Notes under the pieces: model-generated
Seen by the model: the letters and a program-made list of their open reading frames with translations, nothing else
Databases searched by the model: none
Told to the model about the DNA's origin: nothing
Translations under genes and position numbers: made by a program
Part shown: one piece after another, positions 6,681 to 14,727 of the stretch
How the letters are laid out: each line of letters starts with the position of its first letter
Position numbering within the stretch: the first letter of the stretch is position 1
Assembly (NCBI GenBank): GCA_900767885.1
Contig: CAAGAU010000028.1
Location: 1 to 18,015 of the forward strand
Origin: Clostridia bacterium
GTDB lineage: Bacteria; Bacillota; Clostridia; Christensenellales; Borkfalkiaceae
Reading direction: 5' to 3'
DNA length: 18,015 bases

Positions 6681-7679
6681 TTAACCTCTTTTTTCCGCGA
6701 ACGGTTTCGTTTTTTCGTTATTTTTATCTTCGTACTCGGCGTAAGCGCGGACGATTTGCATAACCAGCGGATTACGCACGACGTCGCTTGCGGTTAAAAA
6801 CACCGATTTTATACCGTCGATATTCTTTAAAATATCGGTTGCGTGTTTAAGTCCGCTCTTTTTACCCTCGGGCAGGTCGATTTGCGTAAGATCGCCCGTT
6901 ACAACCACTTTACTGCCGTCGCCCATACGCGTTAAAAACATTTTCATTTGCTCGCGCGTGGTATTTTGCGCTTCGTCGAGAATAATAAACGAGTTGGAAA
7001 GCGTTCTGCCGCGCATATATGCAAGCGGCGCAATCTCTATAACTCCCCTTTCGACGAGTTTTATATATCCGTCCATACCGAGCATTTCCTGCAAAGCGTC
7101 GTATAAAGGGCGCAGATACGGATCTACTTTGGACTGCAAATCCCCGGGTAAAAAGCCGAGTTTTTCGCCCGCCTCGACCGCGGGGCGCGTTAAAATAATC
7201 TTTTCTACTTCTTTGTTTTTAAACGCCGAAACCGCCAGCGCAACCGCAAGATACGTTTTGCCCGTACCCGCGGGACCCACGCCGAACACTATCGAATTTT
7301 TCTTTATGGCGTCCACGTACTTTTTTTGCCCTACGGTTTTGCATTTTATCTGTTTGCCGTGCGAAGTTATCGCAACCACGCCCGACATTACTTTTTCTAT
7401 ACCTTCGGCGTTGCCCTCTTTGGCAAGTTCCACGCAATAAATTATACGCGATTTGTCTATCGGCTCGCCCGATTTTACTATGGCGGCAAGTTTGCTTATA
7501 ACCGTTTCGGCAAGCAAAACCGAAGATTCGTCGCCGCTCAGTTTAACGCAAGTGCCTTCGACGTAAGCCGTAACGCCCGTTTCTCTTATGATGATATTCA
7601 AGTTCTCGTCGAACGCGCCGAGCAATGCCGATAAATCTTTTAAACTGCCCGCGTCTACGCTTGCGTTAATTTTAGCCAA
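6681..7679 (-). CDS. phoH: PhoH-family ATPase
   Basis: PhoH-like cytoplasmic P-loop ATPase of 332 residues (family role linked to RNA metabolism; exact function unsettled). Counting from the start chosen here, Walker A GPAGTGKT is at about 135-142 and Walker B FIILDEAQN at about 231-239, followed by QMKMFLTRMG and VVTGDLTQIDLP. The N-terminal ~75 residues form the KH-like region typical of the family. I favour the TTG at 7679: GGAGG (7686-7690) lies 6 nt before it. The in-frame GTG at 7685 touches that site with no spacer and would add only two residues. The gene follows yqfD, whose stop codon lies just upstream of the ribosome binding site, and abuts pgpH. Confidence 0.95.
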   Translation of the reverse strand: MAKINASVDAGSLKDLSALLGAFDENLNIIIRETGVTAYVEGTCVKLSGDESSVLLAETVISKLAAIVKSGEPIDKSRIIYCVELAKEGNAEGIEKVMSGVVAITSHGKQIKCKTVGQKKYVDAIKKNSIVFGVGPAGTGKTYLAVALAVSAFKNKEVEKIILTRPAVEAGEKLGFLPGDLQSKVDPYLRPLYDALQEMLGMDGYIKLVERGVIEIAPLAYMRGRTLSNSFIILDEAQNTTREQMKMFLTRMGDGSKVVVTGDLTQIDLPEGKKSGLKHATDILKNIDGIKSVFLTASDVVRNPLVMQIVRAYAEYEDKNNEKTKPFAEKRG

Positions 7680-7691
7680 ATTCACCCTCCG

Positions 7692-8594
7692 TCAATTTAC
7701 TATTACGAGAACGCTCATAGTAACTATGTAATAATTTTTTCCGTCGCGACTTACGTACTCTACGGCGGTAGATTCTATCTCCCCGTCTACGCTTTCTTTC
7801 GCGAGAAAAATCGCCCTGCCTCGATAAAGTTCGCTTTCCCCGGCGGTCCGATACTCGTATACCGCGGTTTTTACAAGGCACACCTCGCCTAAAGCGTAAG
7901 TGGTAAACTCTTCGCCGTTTTTATCGGTGAACGAGCCGCTTATGAGCAAGTCGCCGACTTTTACGGCGTCGCCCACGCTCACCTTTGCCGTTCCGCTTAA
8001 ACAGTTAATCGCCCTTACTGTTCCGTCTACGGGCGAAACTATCTGCGCTTTTTTTACGTCCAGAGGCTCGGACTTAACCTCCTCGCTTTTTGCAAAGGCA
8101 ATAATCCTTTTGCCGCGTTTTTCAATCGTCGCGTAAGAAATCCCGTCTACGGCAAGCGCGATTTTTTCACCCGCCGCCGAAACGTCGGTAAAACAAGGCT
8201 TGCCCACGCTCACGCCCGATTCTTTAAGCGCGGCGGTTATTTCAGTGCGATAACTCGCCGCGTCGCCCTCGAAAGAAATTTCGGAAACGAACGCGTCGGA
8301 AAAATATGCGAACGAGGCAAACGCGATTGCGCCGAGTAAAAACCCCGCGTTTTTAATCGCGGCGTAAAACGGCGCGAGCCGCCCCCTTATACCTGTACGC
8401 TTAATATTATAACACATATTGCGACAAATTGCAAAAATTTTTCTCGAATCTTTGTAATCGGCGGTTAAAAAAAGGTAATTTTCACCGAAAATTACGTTTT
8501 TTACCTCGATTTTTCGAGCATGCAAGGCTTTTACGAGCGAATATACTCCGCTTCCGCTTATTCTGAACGTTACAAAGAGCAATCCTTTTTTCAA
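7692..8594 (-). CDS. yqfD: Sporulation protein YqfD
   Basis: YqfD family membrane protein (300 residues), encoded next to YqfC in spore-forming Firmicutes and required for normal sporulation in Bacillus. Residues 1-70 form an N-terminal domain (KKGLLFVTFRISGSG, NVIFGENYLFLTADY). A single membrane helix lies at about 84-100. The rest is extracytoplasmic and includes IVSPVDGTVRAI and VGDAVKVGDLLISG, which resemble a biotinyl/lipoyl-like hairpin fold. It is about 100 residues shorter than the Bacillus protein, mostly at the C-terminus. The ATG overlaps the yqfC stop by 4 nt. Confidence 0.88.
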   Translation of the reverse strand: MKKGLLFVTFRISGSGVYSLVKALHARKIEVKNVIFGENYLFLTADYKDSRKIFAICRNMCYNIKRTGIRGRLAPFYAAIKNAGFLLGAIAFASFAYFSDAFVSEISFEGDAASYRTEITAALKESGVSVGKPCFTDVSAAGEKIALAVDGISYATIEKRGKRIIAFAKSEEVKSEPLDVKKAQIVSPVDGTVRAINCLSGTAKVSVGDAVKVGDLLISGSFTDKNGEEFTTYALGEVCLVKTAVYEYRTAGESELYRGRAIFLAKESVDGEIESTAVEYVSRDGKNYYIVTMSVLVIVN

Positions 8595-8845
8595 CTCAGA
8601 CTCACCCCCGTAATACGTCCCGTAAGCGCGACTTCGTTTTCGCCGTACTTTTTAATGGCGAGATTTTTGCCTTTAACGGTCATTATTCCGTTGCCGACTA
8701 TCAAAATGACTTCTTCTCCGGTAAAATTTTCTATCCGTTTAACACCCTCGAAAATTCCGCCGCGACCCGCGCACACGGTATAGCGGAATTTGCACGGCGT
8801 AATTTCGTCCGTCAACCCGAAACGCTCCAACAACCCGTCCAACAT
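8591..8845 (-). CDS. yqfC: YabP/YqfC-family sporulation protein
   Basis: An 84-residue YabP/YqfC family protein. The family pattern is visible in RIENFTGEEVILIVGNGIMT, VKGKNLAIKKYGENEVALTG and RITGV, a small beta-rich fold. It is the first gene of the conserved operon. The ribosome binding site AGAGGAA is 5 nt before the ATG, and a promoter lies just upstream. Presence of yqfC and yqfD suggests a spore-forming ancestry; it does not prove the organism sporulates. Confidence 0.88.
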   Translation of the reverse strand: MLDGLLERFGLTDEITPCKFRYTVCAGRGGIFEGVKRIENFTGEEVILIVGNGIMTVKGKNLAIKKYGENEVALTGRITGVSLS

Positions 8846-8861
8846 AAAAATTCCTCTTGCT

Positions 8862-8890
8862 ATTATACGCTTTTACGACTATTAAAATTC
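8862..8890 (-). promoter_or_regulatory. Promoter of the yqfC-recO operon (sigma-E-like or sigma-A)
   Basis: On the minus strand a perfect TATAAT box (8862-8867) precedes yqfC, but no good TTGACA partner is present. Read as a sigma-E promoter, GAATTTT (8884-8890) matches the Bacillus consensus KMATATT at 6 of 7. CGTATAAT (8862-8869) matches CATACAHT at 6 of 8, and the spacer is exactly 14 nt. A start near 8855 leaves a short leader with the ribosome binding site. The consensus is from memory of Bacillus work; which sigma factor uses it here is inference. Confidence 0.5.
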
Positions 8891-8946
8891 GACAGTGTTA
8901 AAAAATTATGCAGTTTGCCTAATTTGTTATTTTTTTTAAAAAACGC

Positions 8947-8975
8947 TTGCAAACCCCCGCTGTTTGGTGTAGAAT
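8947..8975 (+). promoter_or_regulatory. Sigma-A-like promoter of the 9003 gene
   Basis: TTGCAA (8947-8952), a 17-nt spacer and TAGAAT (8970-8975) match the vegetative consensus with one or two differences per box. The ribosome binding site GGAGG is at 8993-8997, 5 nt before the ATG at 9003. The promoter is back to back with that of yqfC. Confidence 0.75.
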
Positions 8976-9002
8976 GGTATTATACAATTAACGGAGGTTA
9001 AT

Positions 9003-9554
9003 ATGAAAGCAAAACAAAGTAAACAATTAGGCAACCTGCTCGCTTTTGCGAGCGCAATTGTCGGACTCGTTGCGGTTATAATGATTTTCTTACCGCAAAT
9101 AGTAGCGGCAAGCGAAAACAGCGACACGGCATATAACGGAATAGCGATAGCGTTCGGAAAACAAATTTCAAAAATCGGAACGGAAAACAACTACATACTT
9201 ACTAAAGTAGATTTTTCGTTTTTGAATTTGCTCTGCTACCTGCTCGTTGTAGTGGGACTGTTACTTACCGTATTGCAAATCTGCGGTATATGCAAGAGCA
9301 AACTCGTTACCTTTATCTCGGCGATTGCGTTTATTGCGGGCGGAGTACTCTTCTTCTTTGCGCTTAACTTCTCGTCCATATCTACCATTACGGTAACTTC
9401 GATTGGTAAAACCAACCCCGTCGTTAAAAAGTTTGCCGACTTTAACAGCGAAAACGCAACCGCGTGGAAACTCGGCACGGGCGCGATCGTAGGCGGAACT
9501 ATGGCTATTCTTGCAGGCGTTGAAAACATCGGCAGAGCGCTTCTTTCCAAGTAA
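9003..9554 (+). CDS. Hypothetical four-helix membrane protein
   Basis: A 183-residue protein not assigned to a known family. Four hydrophobic segments are visible at about 12-34, 71-94, 98-118 and 157-175. Helices 1 and 2 are separated by a ~36-residue polar loop (ASENSDTAYNGIAIAFGKQI...), and helices 3 and 4 by a Ser/Thr/Asn-rich loop (SSISTITVTSIGKTNPVV). The layout resembles small Firmicute membrane proteins with two extracellular loops. Its own sigma-A-like promoter, a GGAGG ribosome binding site and a strong terminator show that it is a stand-alone transcription unit. It is the only plus-strand gene in the window. Function unknown. Confidence 0.85.
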   Translation: MKAKQSKQLGNLLAFASAIVGLVAVIMIFLPQIVAASENSDTAYNGIAIAFGKQISKIGTENNYILTKVDFSFLNLLCYLLVVVGLLLTVLQICGICKSKLVTFISAIAFIAGGVLFFFALNFSSISTITVTSIGKTNPVVKKFADFNSENATAWKLGTGAIVGGTMAILAGVENIGRALLSK

Positions 9555-9573
9555 AATCTTATTTTAATAAATA

Positions 9574-9615
9574 AAAAAGCTACGGAGCGAAATTTTCGCT
9601 CCGTAGCTTTTTTTA
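9574..9615. terminator. Bidirectional intrinsic terminator
   Basis: A near-perfect stem runs from AAAAAAGCTACGGAGCGAA on the left (from 9574) to its complement ending in TTTTTTT on the right (to 9615). The loop is about 5 nt at 9592-9596. The T-run on the plus strand ends transcripts of the 9003 gene. The A-run at the left gives a T-run on the minus strand that ends oleate hydratase transcripts, so one element serves the convergent pair. Confidence 0.93.
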
Positions 9616-9626
9616 CGGCATATCCT

Positions 9627-11411
9627 TTAAATTATACCGCTTTCTTTGGCAAGTTTTTCGGCGTCCGTGCCTTTGATTTTTTCGGTAACCTCTTTAAGCA
9701 GCAATTTCTCTTTCATCGAAAGTTTCATACTCGATATGGGTTGTTTGTCAAGCGCGTAATACACCGCTTTTAACAATTCGCGCACGTCGTATACGCTGCC
9801 CCATACCTCGGGAACCGCCCTGTCTATATCGAGAAGAGTATAAACAGACTCCATACCCGTTCTCATCGAATATTCGATGGTGAAAATGGTATCTCTCGGG
9901 GTTTCGGCAAACTGACCGATAAACGCAAAGTTCACTGCGCCGTCGGGTACTACCTTAGGTCTGTCGCTGTTCTTTCTCGGTCTGAAAAACGCGTTGATAA
10001 ACGGCATATAGCAAGTAGTGGTATTTGCTTTGGTCTTAGCGTATTCGTCGATTTTTTCAACGGGTAAACCTATATGGTAAAGCCATTCTTTGCAAACTTC
10101 TTCACCCGTGCATTCGCGCATGGGTTTTTTAACGTAATTACCAGGTCTGTCGGTATTGAGAGAATACAACCAGATAAGCACGGAATTTTTATCCTGCGAT
10201 TTGAATTGCGGCTGACGGTTGATAGTCCAGGACAAATACCAGTTGTCCACGCTGTCTTTTACGGTAACTATACCGCCCGTTGTAACCCTGCCCGCACGCG
10301 GATCGCGGCGACAGATTTTTTCGATATATTCTATAATTTCGTCGTCGGACGTTTCTACCGTCGCGCTCATCCAGTTGGTTTCGTCGGGGTGGTCGCAATA
10401 GTTGGACGGATTACCGAACGAAGGATCCTGCAAAGCGATATTCTTCCACAAATCCCACGATTCGCCGCCGCCTTTTCTTATTTTTGTAAGGTCGGGCGCG
10501 TGAGTCTGGTCGCCGTAACAACTCGTATCCGTACAACAACCGTTGGTTATAAACACGAGGTCGGTTTCGAGCAGGTCGATACTGCCCTTTTCGCCGTTTT
10601 TGACGTATTCTATCTTTTTGGCGGTTTTCTTTTTGCCGTTTATATCGAACACTACGTTTTTAACGTCGATACCGTATTCTACTTTAACGCCTCTTTCTTC
10701 GAGATATTTCTGAAGAGGCTGAATAAGACTTTCGTACTGATTATACTTGGTGAAACGAAGCGCGGAGAAATCGGGCAGACCGTCGATATGGTGGACGTAT
10801 CTTTGCAGATATCTCTTCATTTCGAGCGCGGAATCCCACGAATGGAACGCAAACATCGTCTGCCAGTACAGCCAGAAATTACTGTTCCAGAAGTTATCGT
10901 CGAAATAATCGCTTATTTTTTTATCTTCGAGTTCTTCTTCGGGCGTCATAAACAATTTGCTTATCTGCATAGCCGCCGCCTTGTTAAGTCCGAATTTATT
11001 ATCGGTATGCGCGTTTTCGCCGCGGTTTACCGTAGCCCTGCAAAGCGAATAGTTGGGGTCGGCTTTGTTTAATCTGTAATACTCGTCGAGAACGGAAAGT
11101 CCGGGGTTTTCGAGCGAAGGAACGTCCCTGAACATCTCCCACATAACTTCAAAGTGGTTGTCCATCTCTCTGCCGCCGCGCATATAATAACCGCTTCTCG
11201 GAACGGCTCTGCCGTCGCACGAGCCGCCGGCTATATCCAACTTTTCGAGCAGATGAATATGCTCGCCTTTCATCTGTCCGTCGCGAACGAGGAAGAACGC
11301 CGCGGAAAGACCCGCAAGCCCCGTACCTATAATATAAGCGGATTTTCCGTCGACGCCTTCGGGTTTGACGGGATGAGCGAACGCCTCGTAATTGCCTGAA
11401 CCATAATACAT
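9627..11411 (-). CDS. ohyA: Oleate hydratase (FAD-dependent, MCRA family)
   Basis: Oleate hydratase (594 residues) adds water to cis-9 double bonds of free unsaturated fatty acids, forming 10-hydroxystearate from oleate; this detoxifies fatty acids and feeds biohydrogenation-type products. The N-terminal FAD-binding Rossmann motif is GTGLAG (29-34). The RGGREM segment places Glu82, and MKRYLQRYVHHIDG places Tyr201; these numbers coincide with the catalytic Glu82 and Tyr201 positions I recall for the Staphylococcus aureus enzyme. Further family segments are FWLYWQTMFAFHSWDSA, ITNGCCTD and FIGQFAETPRDTIFTIEYS. GGAGG sits 9 nt before the ATG. It has its own promoter, separated by a terminator from the TetR-family gene upstream, and shares a bidirectional terminator at its end. 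The enzyme is probably cytoplasmic or peripheral at the membrane. The neighbouring TetR regulator may control it (inference). Confidence 0.96.
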   Translation of the reverse strand: MYYGSGNYEAFAHPVKPEGVDGKSAYIIGTGLAGLSAAFFLVRDGQMKGEHIHLLEKLDIAGGSCDGRAVPRSGYYMRGGREMDNHFEVMWEMFRDVPSLENPGLSVLDEYYRLNKADPNYSLCRATVNRGENAHTDNKFGLNKAAAMQISKLFMTPEEELEDKKISDYFDDNFWNSNFWLYWQTMFAFHSWDSALEMKRYLQRYVHHIDGLPDFSALRFTKYNQYESLIQPLQKYLEERGVKVEYGIDVKNVVFDINGKKKTAKKIEYVKNGEKGSIDLLETDLVFITNGCCTDTSCYGDQTHAPDLTKIRKGGGESWDLWKNIALQDPSFGNPSNYCDHPDETNWMSATVETSDDEIIEYIEKICRRDPRAGRVTTGGIVTVKDSVDNWYLSWTINRQPQFKSQDKNSVLIWLYSLNTDRPGNYVKKPMRECTGEEVCKEWLYHIGLPVEKIDEYAKTKANTTTCYMPFINAFFRPRKNSDRPKVVPDGAVNFAFIGQFAETPRDTIFTIEYSMRTGMESVYTLLDIDRAVPEVWGSVYDVRELLKAVYYALDKQPISSMKLSMKEKLLLKEVTEKIKGTDAEKLAKESGII

Positions 11412-11444
11412 AAATTTTTACCTCCGAATTTGTTTTACGAGCAT

Positions 11445-11473
11445 ATTATATCACCGCTTTTTTTAAAATGCAA
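11445..11473 (-). promoter_or_regulatory. Sigma-A promoter of ohyA with extended -10
   Basis: On the minus strand: TTGCAT (11468-11473), 17-nt spacer, TGA-TATAAT (-10 at 11445-11450) with the TGn extension. The leader to the ATG at 11411 is about 27 nt and contains GGAGG. The imperfect palindrome AAAATGCA-ATA-TGCAaTTTT at about 11465-11485 overlaps the -35 box and could be a repressor site. Confidence 0.8.
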
Positions 11474-11562
11474 TATGCAATTTTTTCGATTCGTCGTAAT
11501 TTTTGACAAACGCCGCAAATTGATAAACTTTTCAACAATCATCCGATTTTTGTCTGTTTTTT

Positions 11563-11597
11563 ATAAAAACGGCGCGAAGTTTAATCGCTTCGCGCCG
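11563..11597 (-). terminator. Intrinsic terminator after the TetR gene
   Basis: A GC-rich 10-bp stem (11570-11579 CGGCGCGAAG with 11588-11597) and an 8-nt loop lie 10 nt past the TetR-gene stop. On the minus strand it is followed by GTTTTTAT. It separates the upstream operon from ohyA. Confidence 0.85.
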
Positions 11598-11606
11598 CTT
11601 TTAACG

Positions 11607-12161
11607 TTATTTATTAAAATTATGAAACGCCAATTCTATTGCCCCGTCCGCTATTTTACTCACTCTGCCGACAATCGCCTCGGGGGCTTCGCGCATATCG
11701 CTCCTTACCCACTCCAGCAACACTCCGACAAACGCGTATTTATAAAAGTCGGCTATATAACGCTTTTCGTCGTCCCTTACGACGAGGTTTTTCGCTTTTT
11801 CGTCAACTACGCCCTTTATTAACGGGTATACCAAGCGATAGAGATATTGTTCGAGCATTTCGAGCGAAACCGACCTGTATATATTGTCTATAAACGCCTT
11901 ATCTTTTTTAGCCAGGACGAACACCGCCAGAAAACCTTCTTGCCAGGTGTCGTAAGTCTTATTTTCCTTAAGGACTTTTTCGGTATCTTCTATACAAGTC
12001 CATTCGACAAGATCGTAAATATCCGCAAAATGATAATAAAAAGTCTGCCTGTTTATACCGCAATCGTCGGTTATATCCTGTATGGTTATTTTATTCAGAC
12101 TTTTTGTAAGCAGCAACTTTTTTAAAGACGCCGAAATCGCCCTCTTGGTAATGTCGCTCAT
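11607..12161 (-). CDS. TetR-family transcriptional regulator
   Basis: A 184-residue TetR regulator. Residues 5-50 form the DNA-binding domain: ITKRAISASLKKLLLTKSLN, ITIQDITDDCGINRQTFYYH, then F-x-DIYDLVEW. This form of the domain, with INRQTFYYHF-DIYDL, is typical of the DhaS-like subgroup with the TetR_C_8 ligand domain, which occupies the rest. The ribosome binding site AGGGGAA is 5-6 nt before the ATG. It is the last gene of the run CmpB-like - TetR, 21 nt after its neighbour, and is followed by a terminator and then by ohyA on the same strand. It could repress its own operon, ohyA or both; the effector is unknown, with a fatty acid a natural guess given ohyA. Confidence 0.88.
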   Translation of the reverse strand: MSDITKRAISASLKKLLLTKSLNKITIQDITDDCGINRQTFYYHFADIYDLVEWTCIEDTEKVLKENKTYDTWQEGFLAVFVLAKKDKAFIDNIYRSVSLEMLEQYLYRLVYPLIKGVVDEKAKNLVVRDDEKRYIADFYKYAFVGVLLEWVRSDMREAPEAIVGRVSKIADGAIELAFHNFNK

Positions 12162-12182
12162 AAAAATTCCCCTTGTATGTGG

Positions 12183-12902
12183 TTAAACGCCCTTTTTCAT
12201 TCGTTTTGCGTTTTCGTCAACGTAAGTTTCAAGGTCGTCGGCAAGGTCTTTTTTACCGTGCAAGCCGAAAAAGAAACTCGTTTTTTGTTTGAATTCGTTG
12301 GCTTTTTTAGCCATTGAAAGTTTGAACGCTTCGTATTTTACAACCACGTCTTTCGCCTTTGCCCACGCTCTGATTTTTGCAACCACGTTAAACGAATAAC
12401 ATATATCCACTATAAACACGCCGAAATACATACCTATGACGTAAGAATACCAGGGATTTGCGGTTATCCATTCCGCCGCTTTAACAAAAAACGCGTTGAT
12501 AAACAAGTAATATATCGCGCCGATTACTCCCCAAAATAAGGTGAACAACGGGCATATTATACCCTGAATATTGCCCCACCTGTCGGAATAGTCCCAAAGT
12601 TTAACGTTCATACCCTTGATGAAAATAAGTCCCGTTATATACTCCACCAAAGTCATAGAAACGGTGATTATGCCTATAACGAACACCGCGCGCCAGAACG
12701 GCGACGGGATAAAATCGTAATTTATCGAACATATAAGGTACAGACACAGCACTCCCACGCCGTAAAGCGGCAGACAAGGACCTGTTAAAAAACCGGGGTT
12801 TACCCATTTTTTGTGTACTATTCTGCGAAAAACGAGTTCCAGAAGATACCCGAGCGTTCCGCCGAGAATAAATATAAGCGAATATCTTATTAAATAAACC
12901 AT
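12183..12902 (-). CDS. CmpB-type putative ABC-transporter membrane protein
   Basis: A 239-residue polytopic membrane protein of the family named putative ABC-transporter type IV / CmpB (PF06541). Family segments are GYLLELVFRRIVHKKWVNPG (17-36), GPCLPLYGVG, SMTLVEYITGLIF and KLWDYSDRWGNIQGIICPLF. About five to six hydrophobic helices are followed by a charged cytoplasmic tail (from about 185). Despite the family name, no ATP-binding subunit is visible nearby and transport is unproven. GGAG lies 6 nt before the ATG, which is 2 nt after the VanZ-like gene; the pair looks co-translated. Confidence 0.85.
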   Translation of the reverse strand: MVYLIRYSLIFILGGTLGYLLELVFRRIVHKKWVNPGFLTGPCLPLYGVGVLCLYLICSINYDFIPSPFWRAVFVIGIITVSMTLVEYITGLIFIKGMNVKLWDYSDRWGNIQGIICPLFTLFWGVIGAIYYLFINAFFVKAAEWITANPWYSYVIGMYFGVFIVDICYSFNVVAKIRAWAKAKDVVVKYEAFKLSMAKKANEFKQKTSFFFGLHGKKDLADDLETYVDENAKRMKKGV

Positions 12903-12904
12903 AA

Positions 12905-13399
12905 CTACTCCGCAATTTTTGCCTTTTTATTTTTACAAACCGCCACCGCGATTAAAATACCGCACCCGACGAGCGCGCCCGCAACGTCTACTAAAATATC
13001 TAAAATATCCGCAGTTCTGCCGGGAACGAAATATTGATGAATTTCGTCTGCGCAGGCGCACAGAACGCACGCGGTTAATGTGATTGAAATCTGCTTTAAA
13101 AATACGCTTTTAAAAGCGAAAGTACAGACAAGCGCGCCGACAAGCAGAGCAAGCACGAAAAATTCGGACGCGTGCGCAAGCGAGCGCACGGACGGCGAGA
13201 TTTTTTCGATTACCGCGGTTTTTTCTTCCTGCGGCAATCCGCCGTACCCCGGCACGACTATCCCCGCGACTATTTGCGTAACCCCGTTGGAAGTTTCAAC
13301 CGTTTCGTTGCCGTTCTCCGCCGAGTTGTGCCATATAAAGCCGAGCCATAGCACGATTAACGCGCATAAAACTATTCTTAAAGCAACCTTTTTGTTCAT
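12905..13399 (-). CDS. VanZ-like family membrane protein
   Basis: A 164-residue VanZ-like membrane protein. Helices lie at about 7-23, 76-95, 101-118 and 137-155. The family signature is clear: RSLAHASEFFVLALL (72-86), then ADEIHQYFVPGRTADILDIL (117-136). VanZ confers low-level teicoplanin resistance in enterococci, but the family is broad and most members have no known function; resistance should not be assumed. Its ATG overlaps the stop of the upstream gene by 4 nt. Confidence 0.9.
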   Translation of the reverse strand: MNKKVALRIVLCALIVLWLGFIWHNSAENGNETVETSNGVTQIVAGIVVPGYGGLPQEEKTAVIEKISPSVRSLAHASEFFVLALLVGALVCTFAFKSVFLKQISITLTACVLCACADEIHQYFVPGRTADILDILVDVAGALVGCGILIAVAVCKNKKAKIAE

Positions 13400-14661
13400 T
13401 TGCTCTCACCGACGGATTTTAAATTTTCCCGCGCAAGAGCAAGCATAAGTTTTATACGATTGTCCTGATTGACTTTGGACGCGCCCGCGTCGTAGTCAAC
13501 CGCGACTATATTCATATCGGGATTTCTGTCTTTAATGGGTTTCATCATACCCTTGCCGCAAACGTGATTAGGCAGACAGCCGAACGGCTGCGCGCAGATT
13601 ACGTTTTTAATGCCGCGCTCTTTAAGTTCGAGCATTTCGGCGGTCAAAAGCCAACCTTCGCCCATTTTAACGCCCGTATTTATGTAGCCGTCCACGAGTT
13701 TTACCGTTTCGGCAAAAGTACCGGGAGCGTCGAAAGTTCCGTCCGACTTAACCACGTTTATAAAGCGTTTTTGCTTTGCCAAAAGGAATTTATACAGTAA
13801 AACGTACACGGGATAAAGTTTTTTGCCTATGCCGAACAATCGGCAATCGGTAATTTTTGCGTAAACGGTGTAAATGAAAAAGTCCATAAGACCGGGAACG
13901 ACGGGTTCCGCCCCCTCGGATAAAAGCAGTTTTTCAAGTCCGTTATTGCCGAGCGCGGAAAACTTTACGTAAATTTCGCCCACCACCCCGACGCGCGGTT
14001 TTTGAGTTTTTACCGTGGGGATTTTTTTAAACCTTTCGACTATTTCGGCGCAATTTTTTTCCACCGTTTTAAACGAAAGTTTCATTTTATCCATCTTGCC
14101 GCCGAGTTCCTCGGTTATTTCGTTAGCCAGATTTTCGGCGTCTCCTTGATTTACCTCGTATGGAGCGACCTGATTTTTAAGCGACAACAACAAATCGCCG
14201 TAAAAAATGCAGTAAAAAAGTTTTACGGCGAGTTTAGGCGTAACTTTAAACCCGGGGTGTTTTTCAAGCCCGTTAAAACTTATCGATATAACGGGAACGA
14301 AACCGAGTCCCGCCTTTTCAAGTGCTTTTCTTAACAAAAAAATGTAGTTGGACGCCCTGCAACCGCCGCCCGTCTGAAAGTAAACGAGCGCGGTTTTATG
14401 CACGTCGTATTTTCCGCTTTTAAGCGCGTCGATAAACTGCCCTATCACGAGTATCGCGGGGTAACAAGTATCGTTATGCACGTATTTAAGCCCCGTTTCG
14501 GCAATTTCCTTGCCGTGCGACGACAGAGTTTCCATATCGTAACCCTGCGTTTTTAAATACTCGGTAATAAGTTTAAAGTGCATGGGGAGCATTTCCGGCA
14601 CGAGTATTTTATAAGTTTTTTTCATTTCCTTGGTAAAGGGAATATAATTGACTTCTTTCAT
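13396..14661 (-). CDS. 2-hydroxyacyl-CoA dehydratase activase-related protein, C-terminal partner
   Basis: A 421-residue protein that matches the C-terminal part of the ~1400-residue activase / HGD-D-like fusion proteins of Clostridia. Recognisable segments are FTKEMKKTYKILVPEMLPMH (9-28), LKYVHNDTCYPAILVIGQFI (58-77), TGGGCRASNY (97-106), SFNGLEKHPGF and CAQPFGCLPNHVCGKG (356-371). Cysteines C66, C101, C356, C362 and C368 lie in these conserved blocks and may hold an iron-sulfur cluster. The upstream ribosome binding site is poor (ATAGG). Its start falls in what is an inter-domain linker in the fused form, so the gene is probably half of a split protein working with the activase at 14820-17765. 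No genuine dehydratase alpha/beta pair is seen here, so the substrate is unknown. Confidence 0.85.
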   Translation of the reverse strand: MKEVNYIPFTKEMKKTYKILVPEMLPMHFKLITEYLKTQGYDMETLSSHGKEIAETGLKYVHNDTCYPAILVIGQFIDALKSGKYDVHKTALVYFQTGGGCRASNYIFLLRKALEKAGLGFVPVISISFNGLEKHPGFKVTPKLAVKLFYCIFYGDLLLSLKNQVAPYEVNQGDAENLANEITEELGGKMDKMKLSFKTVEKNCAEIVERFKKIPTVKTQKPRVGVVGEIYVKFSALGNNGLEKLLLSEGAEPVVPGLMDFFIYTVYAKITDCRLFGIGKKLYPVYVLLYKFLLAKQKRFINVVKSDGTFDAPGTFAETVKLVDGYINTGVKMGEGWLLTAEMLELKERGIKNVICAQPFGCLPNHVCGKGMMKPIKDRNPDMNIVAVDYDAGASKVNQDNRIKLMLALARENLKSVGESK

Positions 14662-14685
14662 AATTTACCTATGATGTTGTTCGGC

Positions 14686-14714
14686 GGGATATTTCGCTTG
14701 CGCTCAATATGACG
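14686..14714 (+). repeat. Dispersed 29-nt repeat module, copy A
   Basis: GGGATATTTCGC TTG CGCTCAATATGACG: same length as the module at 1890-1918, 2169-2197 and 2279-2307, differing only in the three-base centre (TTG versus TGA-type). It lies in the gap between the two activase genes. Confidence 0.8.
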
Positions 14715-14727
14715 TAAAGGCTAGGAT

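Noticed and set aside
10074..11072. 332-codon open frame on the plus strand opposite ohyA
   Set aside because: It is the antisense of a clear oleate hydratase gene; its Phe/Val/Arg-rich composition is what the opposite strand of this coding sequence gives.
12905..13399. Glycopeptide resistance gene vanZ
   Set aside because: The family match is good but no vanH/A/X/R/S genes are near; most VanZ-like proteins are not resistance determinants.
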